A stretch of 64,000 nt of DNA, taken from NCBI RefSeq assembly GCF_028640845.1, contig NC_080540.1, forward strand, positions 157,750,438 through 157,814,437, written 5' to 3'. The first letter of the stretch is position 1; each line of letters begins with the position of its first letter. Shown here piece by piece: positions 1 to 33,486 of the stretch. Source of the stretch: Ahaetulla prasina (Eukaryota; Chordata; Lepidosauria; Squamata; Colubridae). The notes under the pieces were generated by a model. The model saw only the letters and a program-made list of their open reading frames with translations. It had not been told where the DNA came from and did not search any database. A program made the position numbers and the translations under genes.

Positions 1-21043
<21,043 letters not shown>

Positions 21044-21984
21044 GGCTGAGCTTCGGATCAGCTGGGCGTGCAGGCGAGCCGCTCAGCCCACCCAGCAGTA
21101 AGGGCGCTCGCGATTGGAGGAGGAGGAAGCAGGAGGGGGAAGCGGGACAGCCGGGAGAAGCCTTGCCCGCCAAGCCCGAGTCTCGCGAGTGGGGGTGGGG
21201 GGCGCGAAAGGTATCCCGGCCGGCGGCTCAGCCAACCTGAGCCTTTTTTCCTCCTTTGCCGCACGACCTTTCGGCTACGTCAGGAGGCATCCTAACCTTT
21301 GAGGGGAAAAAAAAAAAAAGCTGGGAAGAAGGCATGCCTCTGAGCATGTGCAGAGAAACCGCCTCTCCTCCCAACTCTGCCTCTCCCCTCTCTCTCCCAT
21401 GCCGTTAAAATACCGAAGCCTCTTGACTCGTTCACAATGGTTCTTCACGTACCCTTCTTACCAAAGCAGAGGCAGCTGAATTAAATCGAGATCCCCCCTT
21501 TGGGACAGATAGGATGTCCCTATTCTATATAATAATATATATTGCCTTCCGCTCTTGGTCCGACTGTGTAGGAGCAGCATCCCAAATCGACCTGCCAGGG
21601 GAGGAAGGAGGGATGAGCAAGGGCTTGGTTTTTCTAGCGCTAGACTGGCTCATAATTTCAATCCCACAGAATGAAGTGACTCACACTTTCTCAGGCTGTA
21701 GAGGCGTTTTATCGTTGGTTATCAATTATTCAAATCGAACGGGTTTCAGCTGCCCATGAATTATGAGTATAAAGTAAAGGTTTTGTGAAAGTGGAATATG
21801 TAAAAAATACTTCCCTACCTGGGTTGCAAAAACGTAGTTTGGTTTTTCTGTATTTCTTTGCTACCATTATCTGAACTGCAAATGGGAATTGGAATTTTAT
21901 TAAATCTGATTCCACCCTGTTTATAATCCAGGTGATGACGTGGCAGCATCTCTCAAAAATTTCATAAGGCTATCAGTCTTCTTT

Positions 21985-22145
21985 CTACTATTGACCTCAC
22001 CCCATTCCTAAGAGGACCATAAGGGGCATGCATAAGCGCACAATGCTTATACCTCCTAATATTTACTCATATATATGTTTATATACTATATAATCTTTTA
22101 TATGATGTTGTGACAAAATAAATAAATAAATAAATAAATAAATAG
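21985..22145 (+). mobile_element. LINE (CR1/L3-like) 3' end with (AAAT)n tail
   Basis: Contains ACCCCATTCCTAAGAGGACC and ends in an AAAT repeat. It is the inverse of the element at 38752-39100 and is absent from the duplicated block. Confidence 0.65.
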
Positions 22146-22146
22146 T

Positions 22147-22318
22147 GGTCACCAACCAGTGGTAGGTGGGAAAATTTTGGTGGTCCGCAGAAAAATTATT
22201 TTCCTTTTTTTATATTGCACTAAATACTATTTATCTTTTTTAAAAGTTCATATTAGTGGTCCGTGGGATTTAAAATTATGAATTTAGTGGTCCCTGAGGT
22301 ATGAAAGGTTGGTGACTG
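22147..22318. mobile_element. hAT-like MITE
   Basis: Imperfect terminal inverted repeats: GTGGTCACCAACCAGTGG at the left against the AAGGTTGGTGACTG end at the right. The inside is AT-rich and non-coding. Confidence 0.6.
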
Positions 22319-22824
22319 ATATATCAGCCTCTTGAGTTCTGATATATCAGCCTCCTGAGAGGGTCCTATCGGAAGCAGCATGCAGTAAATAATAAAACAT
22401 GAAGGCTAAATCAATTATAAGGGCCTGGACTCCAATCTGCCCTGCCATAATGTTCAGGAGTGCTATTGCCAATTGGAAATGCTGGATAAGGGGAAATATC
22501 ATCAGAGAATTTACCCAATATTTCCCTAAAACTATCCTATAATAATATGTGTGGTGTTAGTAATACAACCTAATCTGGTTCAGATATAGTAAAAATAGAC
22601 TGCAGTAGTAGTACATGGGAGTCAAATACATTCATTTGGCAGTGAGGAAGAGCACTGTGAAGCCCAATCACTAGTAAATGTTTTTTTTAAAACATCACTT
22701 TTTAAAACAAAGTGATCTCGTTAATAATATGAACTGAGTTAATACATCAGTTTATACTTGAAAACAAATGTAGTGTATTATGATTTAGTCTAATATGTTT
22801 TAAAGCATACCATATCACACTTGG

Positions 22825-22895
22825 CCAATAAAAAATTCTATTCTATTCTATTCTATTCTATTCTATTCTATTCTATTCTATTCTATTCTATTCTT
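22825..22895 (+). repeat. ATTCT pentamer microsatellite on a LINE tail
   Basis: About 12 units of TTCTA directly follow CACACTTGGCCAATAAAAAA. The same leader precedes the array at 60060. The insertion is missing from the paralogous block at about 26650. Confidence 0.93.
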
Positions 22896-23689
22896 AAATG
22901 CCTTGACTTAGTTCTCAGGTTTCTGAACTTTCTTAAATCACATTTGCTTTGATTAGCTATTTTGAAATTCTGAAAAAGTTAAAAGATATTAGAAAATTGT
23001 TTTTTACAATTACACATTCATCTTGTAAATATTACAAAATGATCTCACTATTCGGCTTTTAAGCAGATTTAGACTTCTCTGATAAGGAATCTCACAAAAT
23101 AAATATTTTCATAGATACGTAGTGCTCCCCTCAAAAGACTGCTGGCAGTTGGGCCCTTCTGTCTCTTTCCCAGGTGACTAGCCCAACCTGCCCCAGGCAC
23201 ATCAACACTGTTAGGAGGGAATTATAGGCTTTAATTACAATAATGATTATTAAGATAAAAATCAAATCAAATTAAGCATTACAAAAATATAAAAAATTAA
23301 AATGGTGAGCAAAATGTCCCAGAGCCTGTCCTCTTTGGCCAAATAGCCCTTCACCAATCCTGTTGCCTCCGTATGTCCTCTCAGGCCCAGTAAGAGGTCT
23401 ATCCAGTCTCCCTCTTGTGGCAGCCAGGATAGTCTGTAGGCTGATGGTAGCCATCTTCTCTTCCTTGGGATGGAAATTTCACAATGTCTTTTTTCTATGC
23501 AATTTTCTAGGATTTGTTTTACAATCAACTTGTACTTTTTATTGGCCCTTGCTATTGCAGGTGGCACACATTTGTCAAATAAACATCAACTTCTCCATGG
23601 CTCACATCGATATGGAAGATTCTTATAATATTGTCCTTTCTTATGGAAGAAGGACCTGTCACTTAAAAGCGAGCTCAAAAGTGCCTTGG

Positions 23690-24168
23690 TAACGCCACAC
23701 TTGGAATATTGCATTCAGTTTTGGTTGCCACAATGTAAAAAAGATGTTGAGACTCTAGAAAGAGTGCAGAGAAGAGCAACAAAGATGATTAGGGGACTGG
23801 AGGCTAAAACATATGAAGAACGGTTGCAGGAACTGGGTATGTCTAGGGGAGACATGATAGCAGTGTTTCGATGTCTCAGGGGTTGCCACAAAAAAGAGGG
23901 AGTCAAGCTATTCTCCAAAGCACCTGAGGGTAGGACAAGAAGCAATGGGTGGAAACTGATCAAGGAAAGAAGCAACTTAGAACTTAGGAGAAATTTCCTG
24001 ACAGTTAGAACAATTAATAAGTGGAACAATTGCTCCAACACTGGAAGTTTTTTAAGAAGGTGTTGGATAACCATTTGTCGGAAGTGATGTAGGGTTTCCT
24101 GCCTGGGCAGGGAGTTGGACTAGAAGACCTCCAAGGTCCCTTCCAACTCTGTTATTCTATTCTATTCT
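23690..24168 (+). mobile_element. CR1-like LINE, 3' end with ORF2 C-terminus
   Basis: It codes VTPHLEYCIQFWLPQCKKD, then LERVQRRATKMIRGLE and RRNFLTVRTINKWNN, typical of the CR1-type ORF2 C-terminus. The 3' end has the CR1-like pattern GGACTAGAAGACCTCCAAGG followed by CCCTTCCAACTCTG and a short ATTCT tail. It is 5'-truncated and inactive. Confidence 0.85.
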
Positions 24169-24169
24169 A

Positions 24170-24866
24170 AGTGGAGTGACCACAGTGGAGCACGATCCTG
24201 GAACTGACCAAGGTCAGCACCATCAAAATCAGGAGCAACCAGTCAGATGTCTCTGGCGATGAGGACCCCGCCTTGCAGTCAGACAAGTAAACTGCACAGC
24301 ACACTGAAAAACTTCTCCAGTAAATTGAAAGGCCTCACCATTTACAACGATCTGATGGGCAAACATGGCAGCTTTCCAGAGGTCCTTAAGTGAGCTAGAG
24401 AACCTCAAGTTGCGAGAGCGGAGAAAAGATCAAAGTAATCAACGAGCAAGCCACCCTCTTCAGGATCATCTTCAATGCTAGGATAAATGCCTTCCTGAAT
24501 TTTTGAAGCTAGCAGAAGCCCACAGCAGAAAGTAGCAGTGGGCCCTCCAGCATGAATGTGAGCAGCGCATCCGCCTGGAGGAGACCATTGAGCAGCTGGT
24601 CAAGCAGCACAATTTAGAACAGGCTTGTCGAGAAATGCCCACCCTCTCTGTGAACTGTGCTGCTCACACACTGCAGGGAGGAAGCATGCAAAGTGGAAAA
24701 GCAGAAGCCAATATTGAAGACGAAGTGTGATGGCCCCATCAGATGCCAGATTGGAAGAGGAGGAGGAGGAGGGCATGCAGGGATGGCACAACTCCCCTGG
24801 AATATCCAGAGAGCCCGGGGGCTCAGGATGATGCAGCCCCAGGCTATCCAGCAGGAGGAGGGACAA
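24170..24866 (+). pseudogene. Processed pseudogene fragment of an OSBP/OSBP2-like oxysterol-binding protein gene
   Basis: Intronless sequence whose broken frames read LELTKVSTIKIRSNQSDVSG, then LHSTLKNFSSKLKGLTIYND and LMGKHGS, then QRSLSELENLK, NEQATLFRIIFNARINAFL, and finally EQRIRLEETIEQLVKQHN. This order matches the region between the PH and lipid-binding domains of OSBP and OSBP2. LEETIEQL favours OSBP2. Frameshifts and stops (for example TAA after SDK) show it is dead. It lies between a CR1-like LINE end and the duplicated promoter block. Confidence 0.72.
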
Positions 24867-24867
24867 T

Positions 24868-26890
24868 AAATCTCAATCCAGCAGCATCACACTTTAAAAA
24901 GGAAGGAATGCTGGTATGTCCAATATTGCATTTTTAAAATTGTAACTCCGTTATGTGCAGCTGGCGGTTTAGATAATGGTCTCGACTCGAGGTTACACTT
25001 TACATTTATGAGGTAATCCATAAATTATGGCTGCATAAATTCACGGAATGAACTAGATTGAGGAAGGCTGCACCGCAGTAATTAATGCTCCAATACAACT
25101 TCATTTCCCTCCCATCTGATGAATTTAGATCACAAACTACCCAGGTACAGAGATATCCAATCCCTTATACCAGAAATAAGGAGCTTATAGCCCTTGAGTC
25201 CTTGCCTAGCTATAATAACTCTTGTCAGCATGGCTAATAGTGAGTGATTATTTTATTGGTAATTCTGCAACACGAAGAGAATCCTAAATGCCTATCCTTT
25301 TGTAAAACACGGTTCATACTGAAATGCTATAATAAATATAATGGTAATTTTACAAGTATGTGTCAATATACTGATATCAATTTTACATTAATCCAAAATT
25401 CATTCCAACACACATTGTTTAATTATTTGTAGCAGAGGTTTCACTAGTACTATGTTCACTAGTTCAGTAGTACTATGATGCCCTATAGTATACTGATCAG
25501 TGAATCTCTATCCCAAATAAAAAAAATATTTCACTGGGGCAAGAAATAAAAGTATGATCTACTTTAAATAATTTGCTATATAAAATAATTTCATTGGACA
25601 TAAATAAATAAATAATGCTGTATTAGGAAAAAGCTGGGTGGGAGGGAGGGTTGTTGCTTGAAATTAAAACTTAGAAAGCTGCCTTGTTAGAGGCCTAGAT
25701 CCTTGGGGGAAGAAGGTTACCATGTAACAGCCCAGCCAGCAGTAAGGGCGCTCGCGATTGGAGGAGGAGGAGGAGGCAGGAGGGCGAAGCAGGCCAGCCG
25801 GGAGAAGCCTTCCCCGCCAAGCCCGTGGGAACATGAATGCGGGTGGTGGGGCAGGGGCATGCCTGCCGGCGGCTCAGCCGACCTGAGCCTCTTTTTCTCC
25901 TTTGGAAAAAAAAAGGCTGGGCAGAAGGCATGCCTCTGAGCATGTGCAGAGGAACCGCCTGTCATCCCAACTCTGTCCCTCCCTCTCTCTCCCATACCGT
26001 TAAAATACCGAAGCCTCTTGACTCGTTCGCAATGGTTCTTCACGTACCCTTCTCACCAAAGCAGAGGCAGCTGAATTAAATCGAGATCCCCTTCTTGGGA
26101 CAGATAGGATGTCCCTATTATGCATAATAATATATATTCCCTTCCGCTCTTGGTCCGACTGTATAGGAGCAGCATCCCAAATCGACCTGCCAGGGGAGGA
26201 AGGAGGGATGAGCAAGGGCTTGGTTTTTCTAGCAGCTAGACTGGCTCCAATTTTAATCTCAAAGCCTGAAATGAGTCACACTTTTCCAGGATGAACAGAA
26301 GTTTTACCATTAGTTATAAATTATTTAAAGTGAACAGATTTCAGCTACCAGTGAATTATGAGGTATGAAGTTCGTGAAAGTGGAATATGTTAAAAAAAAC
26401 ACCAAAAAAAACTTCCATACCTGGGTTGCGAAAAACGTAGTTTGATTTTTCTGTATTTCTTCATTGGCATTTTCTGAACTGCAGATGGGAATTAGGATTT
26501 TATTAAATTTGATTCCAGCCTGTTATAATCCAGGTGATGACATGGCAGTATCTCTGAAAATTTTTATAAGGCTATCAATCTAAACTTGAAAACAAATGCA
26601 GTGCATTATGATTTAATGTAATATGTAAATTTTAAATCATACTATACTCTTCCTAAATGCCTTGATATAGTTCTCAGGTTTCTGAACTTTCTTAAATCAC
26701 ATTTGCTTTTATTAGCTATTTTAAAATTCTGAAAAAGCTACGAGGTATTAAAAGTAACTTTAAAAAAAAAACAGCCATTCATTTTGTAAATCTTATAAAA
26801 TGATCTTGTTTTACAGCTCGCTCTTAGGAAGATTTAAACTTCTCTGATATGAAATCTCACAAAGTAAACAGGCACATTTTCATAGGTAAT
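24868..26890 (+). repeat. Segmental duplicate of the PRPF40B promoter, exon 1 and intron pieces
   Basis: Direct-orientation copy of collinear blocks: about 24868-25140 matches 17004-17275, 25655-25710 matches 19650-19720, 25720-26580 matches 21030-21965, and 26580-26890 matches 22745-23110. The block around 25905-26240 is very similar to 21303-21640 by eye. The copy lacks exon 2, much CpG-rich sequence and two later insertions present in the parent. Confidence 0.88.
25715..25723 (-). pseudogene. Duplicated PRPF40B exon 1: ATG plus donor retained
   Basis: In the duplicated block the minus strand reads ATG followed by GTAACC, aligned with the native ATG and GTAATG donor. Upstream 5'UTR sequence is partly deleted. 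It could serve as an alternative first exon or be a relic; sequence alone does not decide. Confidence 0.5.
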
Positions 26891-26899
26891 TTTCACAAG

Positions 26900-29800
26900 T
26901 CCTTTTAGATATTTCTAAAAAATGACCTATTAGTCTGCGAGGATCTTTATAACAAAGAATCATTCCCAAAGCTCCTGAGTCTTCCAGATATGTGGAACTA
27001 TGGTATAACTCAGTTTATTCCTAGCAAATATGGGGATAAAAAGGAGAAAAATAATTATCCTACAAATTCCTAGAGGAATTTAAGGTGAGATGAACAATAG
27101 TCACAAGTAATGCTTGGGCTTGGCCAATGTTTATCCTATATCCAGATGTTCAGAGAGGTTGCAGTCTTTAGAAATATGTATGACAACCCTTTAGAAATCT
27201 CTTTTTGCAGAGAGTTTTCTGTTTCTCTTCCTTGCTTCTTTTGGGAATAGCCACAGAATTGGACAAAGTGTACAAAAAGATTCACATTTGGTTTTTTTAA
27301 AAACAAACTGGAAGAAGGTAACAAGTAAATCCACTCTCTGAGTGTTCTATTGTGCGGCCCTCAGCTGCTTTTGTCCCTTGCATAAACTGGCTGGAAAAAA
27401 AGTCAGAGTAATAAATTCCTGTCTAGACTTCCACCTCTTCCTCCAGTTTGGCCACAATGTGACCAAAATTTGTTTGTTTGGCTGGCGATTAATGTGACTC
27501 CCAATTGCTTGATGTCCGTGCTTTCTTTTCCCCACCCATTGATGCCAAGTGATTAAAAAGGGGGCACCTACAGCTCTTCTAATTACTTTGACTACAAGGG
27601 TAAATTTGATAAAACTTTTTTTTTGTATTTAGTAATGATCTTTATTTGAAAACTTTCAAAACGCCTGCTCTTCATAGAAGAGGCTGCACCCAAGATTTAT
27701 AAAAAGTGACAGAGGCCAAATAACTCTAGTAAAACTTGAGTAGTAAAAACGTTCAATCACAGCATAATATTTTGCCTCTTCAAATATTGAGAGGTCAGAC
27801 AGAAATATCAATATTTGGGGTTTTTTTTTAAAGTGGAGAAAGGAAAAATACACACAACACTACCAGGTACTGGTAACTGGATAAATTTGATATAACTCTT
27901 GTGGACTTCACACAATTAAAAGGACACTCTCCCTTAGACATGCATTTCAGATGTTGAAGGTAGGGAAGAGAGGAACAAGCTTTCTATAACAGGCAGTTGA
28001 CCAGGAAATGGTCATCCAGGGCAAATTGTACGTGTCTGTTTCTGTGTGTAGGGATTGAATGCCTCCAATGCATACACCAGCTCAGGGGTCTGCAACTCGC
28101 AGCTCTGGAGCCGCATGTGGCTCTTTCATCCCTCTGCTGCGGCTCCCTGTCACTCAAAATATGTGTCACAACTGCCAATGTGCAACACCCGCCGGCACGT
28201 GATTTATTGAGCTTTTCGACCCATCTGTGGGTTTTTTTTTTTTGGAGTTCAAAAAACAATATATGCAGTGTTATCTTCATTTTAGATGTCAAAAGGGTTT
28301 TGTGGGACCCAAAATTTTCTTTTCTATGGGAAACAGGTCCAAATGGCTCTTTGAGTGTTTAAGGTTGCCAACCCCTGCGCTAGTCAATTAGTATGGTAGT
28401 ATTTGTCTAAAGCAACGGAATGAAGTGCAGCACATGGATCAGACCTTTCTGTTTGTGCTAGCTGAGGAGGGAGGACACTACTTTGATGTGGAGCAAGAAA
28501 ACTCAGGTGGATGACATCTTCCCAACAGTATAAGTGTGGATTGAGGATGCCAGCATTTATTCCTGCCCACTTCAATGCAGAGGGGCAAGTAGGGAAATGC
28601 AGAGCAGCCCTCTGTGTATCCCAGCCTATTCTGTCATTTGTTAAAGTGGTTTTTGCTTTAATCCTTATGAGGAAAGGCTGGACTGGAAAACTGTCCTATC
28701 GAAATGGCCAGTGAAACAAAGTTGTCATTTTTTTTTCAACTCTGATAGTCCACTAGAAAAAGGAAAGTGTTTTAGTACACAGAAGTATCCTGGCAAAAAA
28801 GCCAGCTGTTTAGTTACCTGCACAGTTGCCAGCAGGTGGTGCCTTAAGTCTTCACAATTAACACAGCAGGCCCTCTTGAGTAAACTAAAGGCTTGTTTTT
28901 TTGTGATTCTTCTTAAGGATAAGCACCACTTTTCTCACTCTTGGCAGTAAAAACATCCCATTGTGTGCCTTTTTTTAATGCCTGAGATGACAAGCATTAA
29001 TGCTGGATCAAAAGAGTGCAGAAATTATATATGTTTTACCTCTAAGGGACATTATCACTGCAATTTTCAAGTGAGGTTAAGACAAAGGTAATGAATCATG
29101 AGGATATGGCATTAGAAAGGTTGCCAGGACATCATCTTTGCACTCTGGATAGGAGTCTGTAAGATCAGCCTTGACTTGAAAAAATAGGTCAAAATCAAAA
29201 TCTCCCTCTGATATTTCCCAATGGCCCTTTTATTTTAGAGCAAAAATCTATTCTGACACTTCCCCCCCGCAGCTCCAGTATTTAGTTTCACTTTATTTAT
29301 TTTTTTACTTCATTGTGATTATTTTTGTTCTTATCTCTTGAAAAGTCAGATGCTGAGAATCTCTTTCCCTTTATCCCTTCCATTTGTAGTAGAAATTTCT
29401 GAGAATAAACCATGTCTCCCCTATGAGTCTGTTAGGAATCAGGACCATTTTGGGGGAAAAGTGGTTTAGGACAGTCCCCTATCTGCTTTGGCATTAGCAG
29501 TGTCTTTGACTTTGAATTTCAATCAAGCGTCTGATTTAAAAAAAAAACTGTCATGCTTTCAAAATTGCAAATGTGCCACCAAGCCAAAAAGTTGGCCTTC
29601 TGTAGACAAATGCTCTGCTCTGTTCCACTAAGAGAACAAGACTGAAATTAGGTGCTTTGAATTTTTCTAATATCTGCTCTTATTTGCAGTGAGCAAACAA
29701 GGTAACAGGCCTGCATTGGGGTGCAGAACAATGCCCTTCTTTCCAAGGCTTTGCCTCCAAAAACTCTTTTGTGTGTTTGTCATCTTCAGTTAGCCCAAAC

Positions 29801-31380
29801 AGTGCATCATAACAGAAATATTTTTGACTCAAGGTACCTCAAATTTGCTAACTTAAAGAATGCATACAAAATCTGGGATCCATTTCCCTTATGTAATTGA
29901 AATTTCAAGGATTGTCACACCAGTGGTGTTTACAAAGTTATGATCTGCTGCAGTGGCACGGTGGTTAGCCGTAGTCGCATAATTGTGATTTCAGATGCTC
30001 CCTTCCCAGAATCAAGGTCAATGGGGAAGCCAGCAGGAATTTGCTACCTCTTTAACATTTTTGCTTTTTTGCCCACCAGTGATCATTCTGTTTGTTTAGA
30101 TATCTTGTAAAGGATGACCCAATGGTCTATATGGGTTATCTAGTCACATATTAAAAGCAAAGGGTGAGTTCCACTTGGCAGGGGTCAACTCTTTCATCAT
30201 GAGCTCCCACTGATGAAAATCAGCCAACTATCCTAGATTCCCAGAAAGCAGCCTGATTTGAGAGGATAACTTGCCTAGCCCCTAAAAGCCCCCAAACTTC
30301 CGATAGTAGAATGAGACTCATTCCCTTTTCAAGACAACACGAACACATTGAAAGGAATTGTGCTCCTTTAAGAAGATTCTTATAAAAGGTACAAATTAAT
30401 GTCTAAACTCTTTCCAGAAATAAGAAATAGAGGTTAAGTAAAACAACTACAGCCTCCTACCACCACTTCCAATCAAGTGTCTTTCTCCCATATACTTACA
30501 GTAGAGTTGGTAGAAATGAAATATCAACTACCATTAGCTCATTTTCATTTGAGCAGCCGGAAAACAGAACAAAAAGGTAAATCATGGTTTCATCCATTTA
30601 ATAGGTCTCAGAAAAGGCCATGTGACACAAGATGTCATCTGTAAATCCTTACTAGGTTTACACAAAATTTCATAGTGACAATTATGGATCTGTTGCCAGA
30701 GACATGACCAAATGTACTCTCTGTTGGAAGATGAAAATGGGAGTAATCCTGACATGCAGTGAGCTTGTCAGAATTCAACCAATTTGGATGTGTCCCACAT
30801 GTCTTTATGTAGATTTTCTTCTTTTCTTCTCCTAGGATGTGGCTGAATTTCATCTCAAGGTCTCAATTGCAGCAAAGAAATTCAAGCTCTCCGTCATATA
30901 TAGATGTTGACATGACTCACTGTTGATAAGACCATCTAAAAGCCCCAATCCATCATTCATTATGCATACCTGGAACACCCAATTACCTCTTTAGCATTTC
31001 TGAATATAGCAAACTAAGCAAAGAAGTTTTGCCATCTTAGGAGCATGCAGGCAACCACAAAAACAATCATTACAAGGAATACAAATTTCCAGATAACGCC
31101 AAAGGCATACAAACACTAAACAGTGGGAATTCATTCCCATCTCATATCTGCTTCTCTGCTGTGAACTCTTTTGTTAGCAACAGTAAAGCACTGTGGTTAA
31201 GATTGAAGCAGGTAACTCTTTAAAGCACCTCTGAATGCCCAAGTGTTGGAATGTCTCCTCTGTTGTGAGATTTAAGTCTCAATGACTACCACTTCAGCTT
31301 CCTTGGTGAGTCTCCTGTCCTTCCTCGGCATGCTGATGATGCTCTCAGACTTGATCAGCAAATTTCAGCCTAAAAAATAT
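26900..31380. other. Intergenic DNA with few recognised repeats
   Basis: Apart from the hAT-like element at 28083-28377 I recognise nothing here: no splice-bounded exon, no long coherent frame, no RNA gene. Confidence 0.5.
28083..28377. mobile_element. hAT (Charlie-like) nonautonomous element
   Basis: Ends CAGGGGTCTGCAACTCGCAG and TAAGGTTGCCAACCCCTG; it contains GGCTCTTTGAGTG near the right end. The target duplication is not clear. Confidence 0.72.
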
Positions 31381-31388
31381 ACTCCAAG

Positions 31389-32427
31389 CAGGGGTGAAAT
31401 CTAAACATTTTCCCTAACGGTTCTGTGGGTGTGGCTTGGTGGGCGTGGCTTGGTGGTCATGTGACTGGGTGGGCGTGGCCAACTCAATGTCACTCATGTC
31501 AAAGGGTGCCTCGCCTGGCCCCTCCCCTCCCCGCCATTCCTTGTCACACCCAGCCTCAACGTATCTATCGTTCTGTAAAAATGTTGTTCACCTTTTTTCA
31601 AGTTTATTATCTACATACTTTAGATGCACTTTCATGGACCACTAAAAGGAGGAAATGGCTTAAATGCTTTGCCCAAGAGTGTGATGGGGAAACAGGCTTT
31701 TAAGAAAGTCAGAAAGAAGGGGGGCAATGTATTTTCCAAAGCACCAGAAGGCAAAACAAGAAGCAATGGATGGAAACTGAACAAAGCGAGAAGCAACCTA
31801 AAACTAAGGAGAAACTTCCTGACAGTGAGAACAATTAACCAGTGGAACTGCTTCACTAGAAAGAGCTTTCTTTTGCTCCAGAAGAAAATCAGAATAAAGA
31901 ACTGGAAAAGCCTTCACAAGAAAAGGCTTTTTTGTTCTGCTGTGGAAGAAAAATGGAAGACAGAGAAATTTTGCCTGGCAGAGGCTCTCTGCTTTTGCTC
32001 CGGAGGAAGCAAAAGGCAGTTTCTTATAAGGCAGTTTCTCAATTCAGGCAAGGTGGTTTGCAGTTTCGCAACATTGTAAGGAGGTGATAATTGCTCTTGG
32101 CTGAACGCCCAGACATCTCATTAAAGCTAGTATTCCTTTCCCTGCTTGGGGTGGGGGAGGGTGGGGGAGCCGCAGAAAGTTTCCCTTTATTATTCTAGCT
32201 GAGGGCAAATGAGACTAAGACTCATTTGCTGTTTCTTAGCTCAGCTGAGGCAGCAATCGCTCTGCCCTGAGAATTGGCTGAGCTAATAAACAACACAATA
32301 TAGGAGGGGAGGGGGAGGGCAGGTGGGCAGGGCCAATCAAAATTTTCCTTACCGGTTCTTCGAACCAGTCAAAATTTTCCGTACCCAGAGGGCAGAACCG
32401 GTCAGAACCAGCAGCATTTCACCCCTG
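31389..32427. mobile_element. 1.04-kb hAT-like element containing a CR1-like fragment
   Basis: Ends CAGGGGTGAAATCTAAAC and GCAGCATTTCACCCCTG. Flanks ACTCCAAG and CTCCAAAG are offset by one base. Inside (about 31640-31870, plus) a frame reads NVFSKAPEGKTRSNGWKL and LRRNFLTVRTINQWN, which matches the CR1-like LINE at 23.7 kb. Confidence 0.75.
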
Positions 32428-33486
32428 CTCCAAAGGTAACTGTTAGGCAGAGCACACAGCGATTGGTACCATTCTGGCTACTGGCTGATTCTTCTGTCCT
32501 CCTACAGCTTCCGACAGCCCCCTTACTAGAAAGCAAGAAGATCTCAAGAGAGAGTCCATGGTGGAGGAAACTGTCCCAAAAGGGGAAGAGTCCTTGGTGG
32601 AGAAAGTGTTATTCCTCACCTTGGGGCTTGCAAGGGGATGATCTGCAACAGAATCCTCTTCCTCTCAAGGTTCCTTTCAGCAGCCTTTTGCCTGGGTTGT
32701 ATAGTAGTGTATATTAAGCACTCGCTGAGTAGGATCGTGGCTGAGAGTCATACAGGGAGGGTTTATGCAATACCAAGTGAACACATTATCTTCCAGCTTT
32801 GGGTAGAGGGCTGCCCTGCCTCTTTTTTAGAGACACCATACAATCCTGTTCAGCTGTAGAGGACTGAGGGCTCGTAACAAACCTCCCCCAAAAGAAGGGT
32901 ATGATAGGGGAGATTCTTCTGCTTTTAAAATATGTACTTACACACAACATATGTACTTACCTAATTTCATATTTTCAAACCAAGTAATGGAATCTGGAAT
33001 CTGATCATCCTTCAAAACTGTCACGTAGTAGAGACTGAAAACAATGTATGACTACCCTGTAGTTAGAAAAATATCTTGCAGACACTGTTAGGGAAAACCT
33101 ATTGCATGCATTATTAAGCAAAATTGCAAACATAAACGTTTGCACAAAAGACATCCAAATTTAGCAACTTCTTGAAATTGACAGATACCATATATCTATT
33201 TCAAAACAACAGTGAATATTTCAAATCTCTCAAATTATTCTCTGACAAGGTTGTTTTTAGGTTCAATTTAAGTTGCCAACATCACTCCTCGTAATCTTCC
33301 ATTTTTATTAGTTTTTATTTATTAGTGCATGCTTTTTTCTATGTATTCTGTATAATGTTGCCTCCATCCCATCCGCAACCCAGAAGTGAGAAGAGAATTT
33401 TGAGTCATTCTTCGCTGTAACAATATTAAAGCAATGTCACTCCCTTTAATCTGTCACCATCTCACAATGTTTAAAATTAATTCCCA

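Noticed and set aside
23262..23567. 101-codon minus-strand frame beginning MPPAIARANKKYKLI
   Set aside because: It looks like a retroelement remnant, but I could not tie it to a family and saw no supporting motif or gene context.
29945..30030. tRNA-like GTGGCACGGTGGTTAG start
   Set aside because: It could be a SINE head, but it breaks down after about 20 bp and does not fold into a convincing tRNA; left unannotated.
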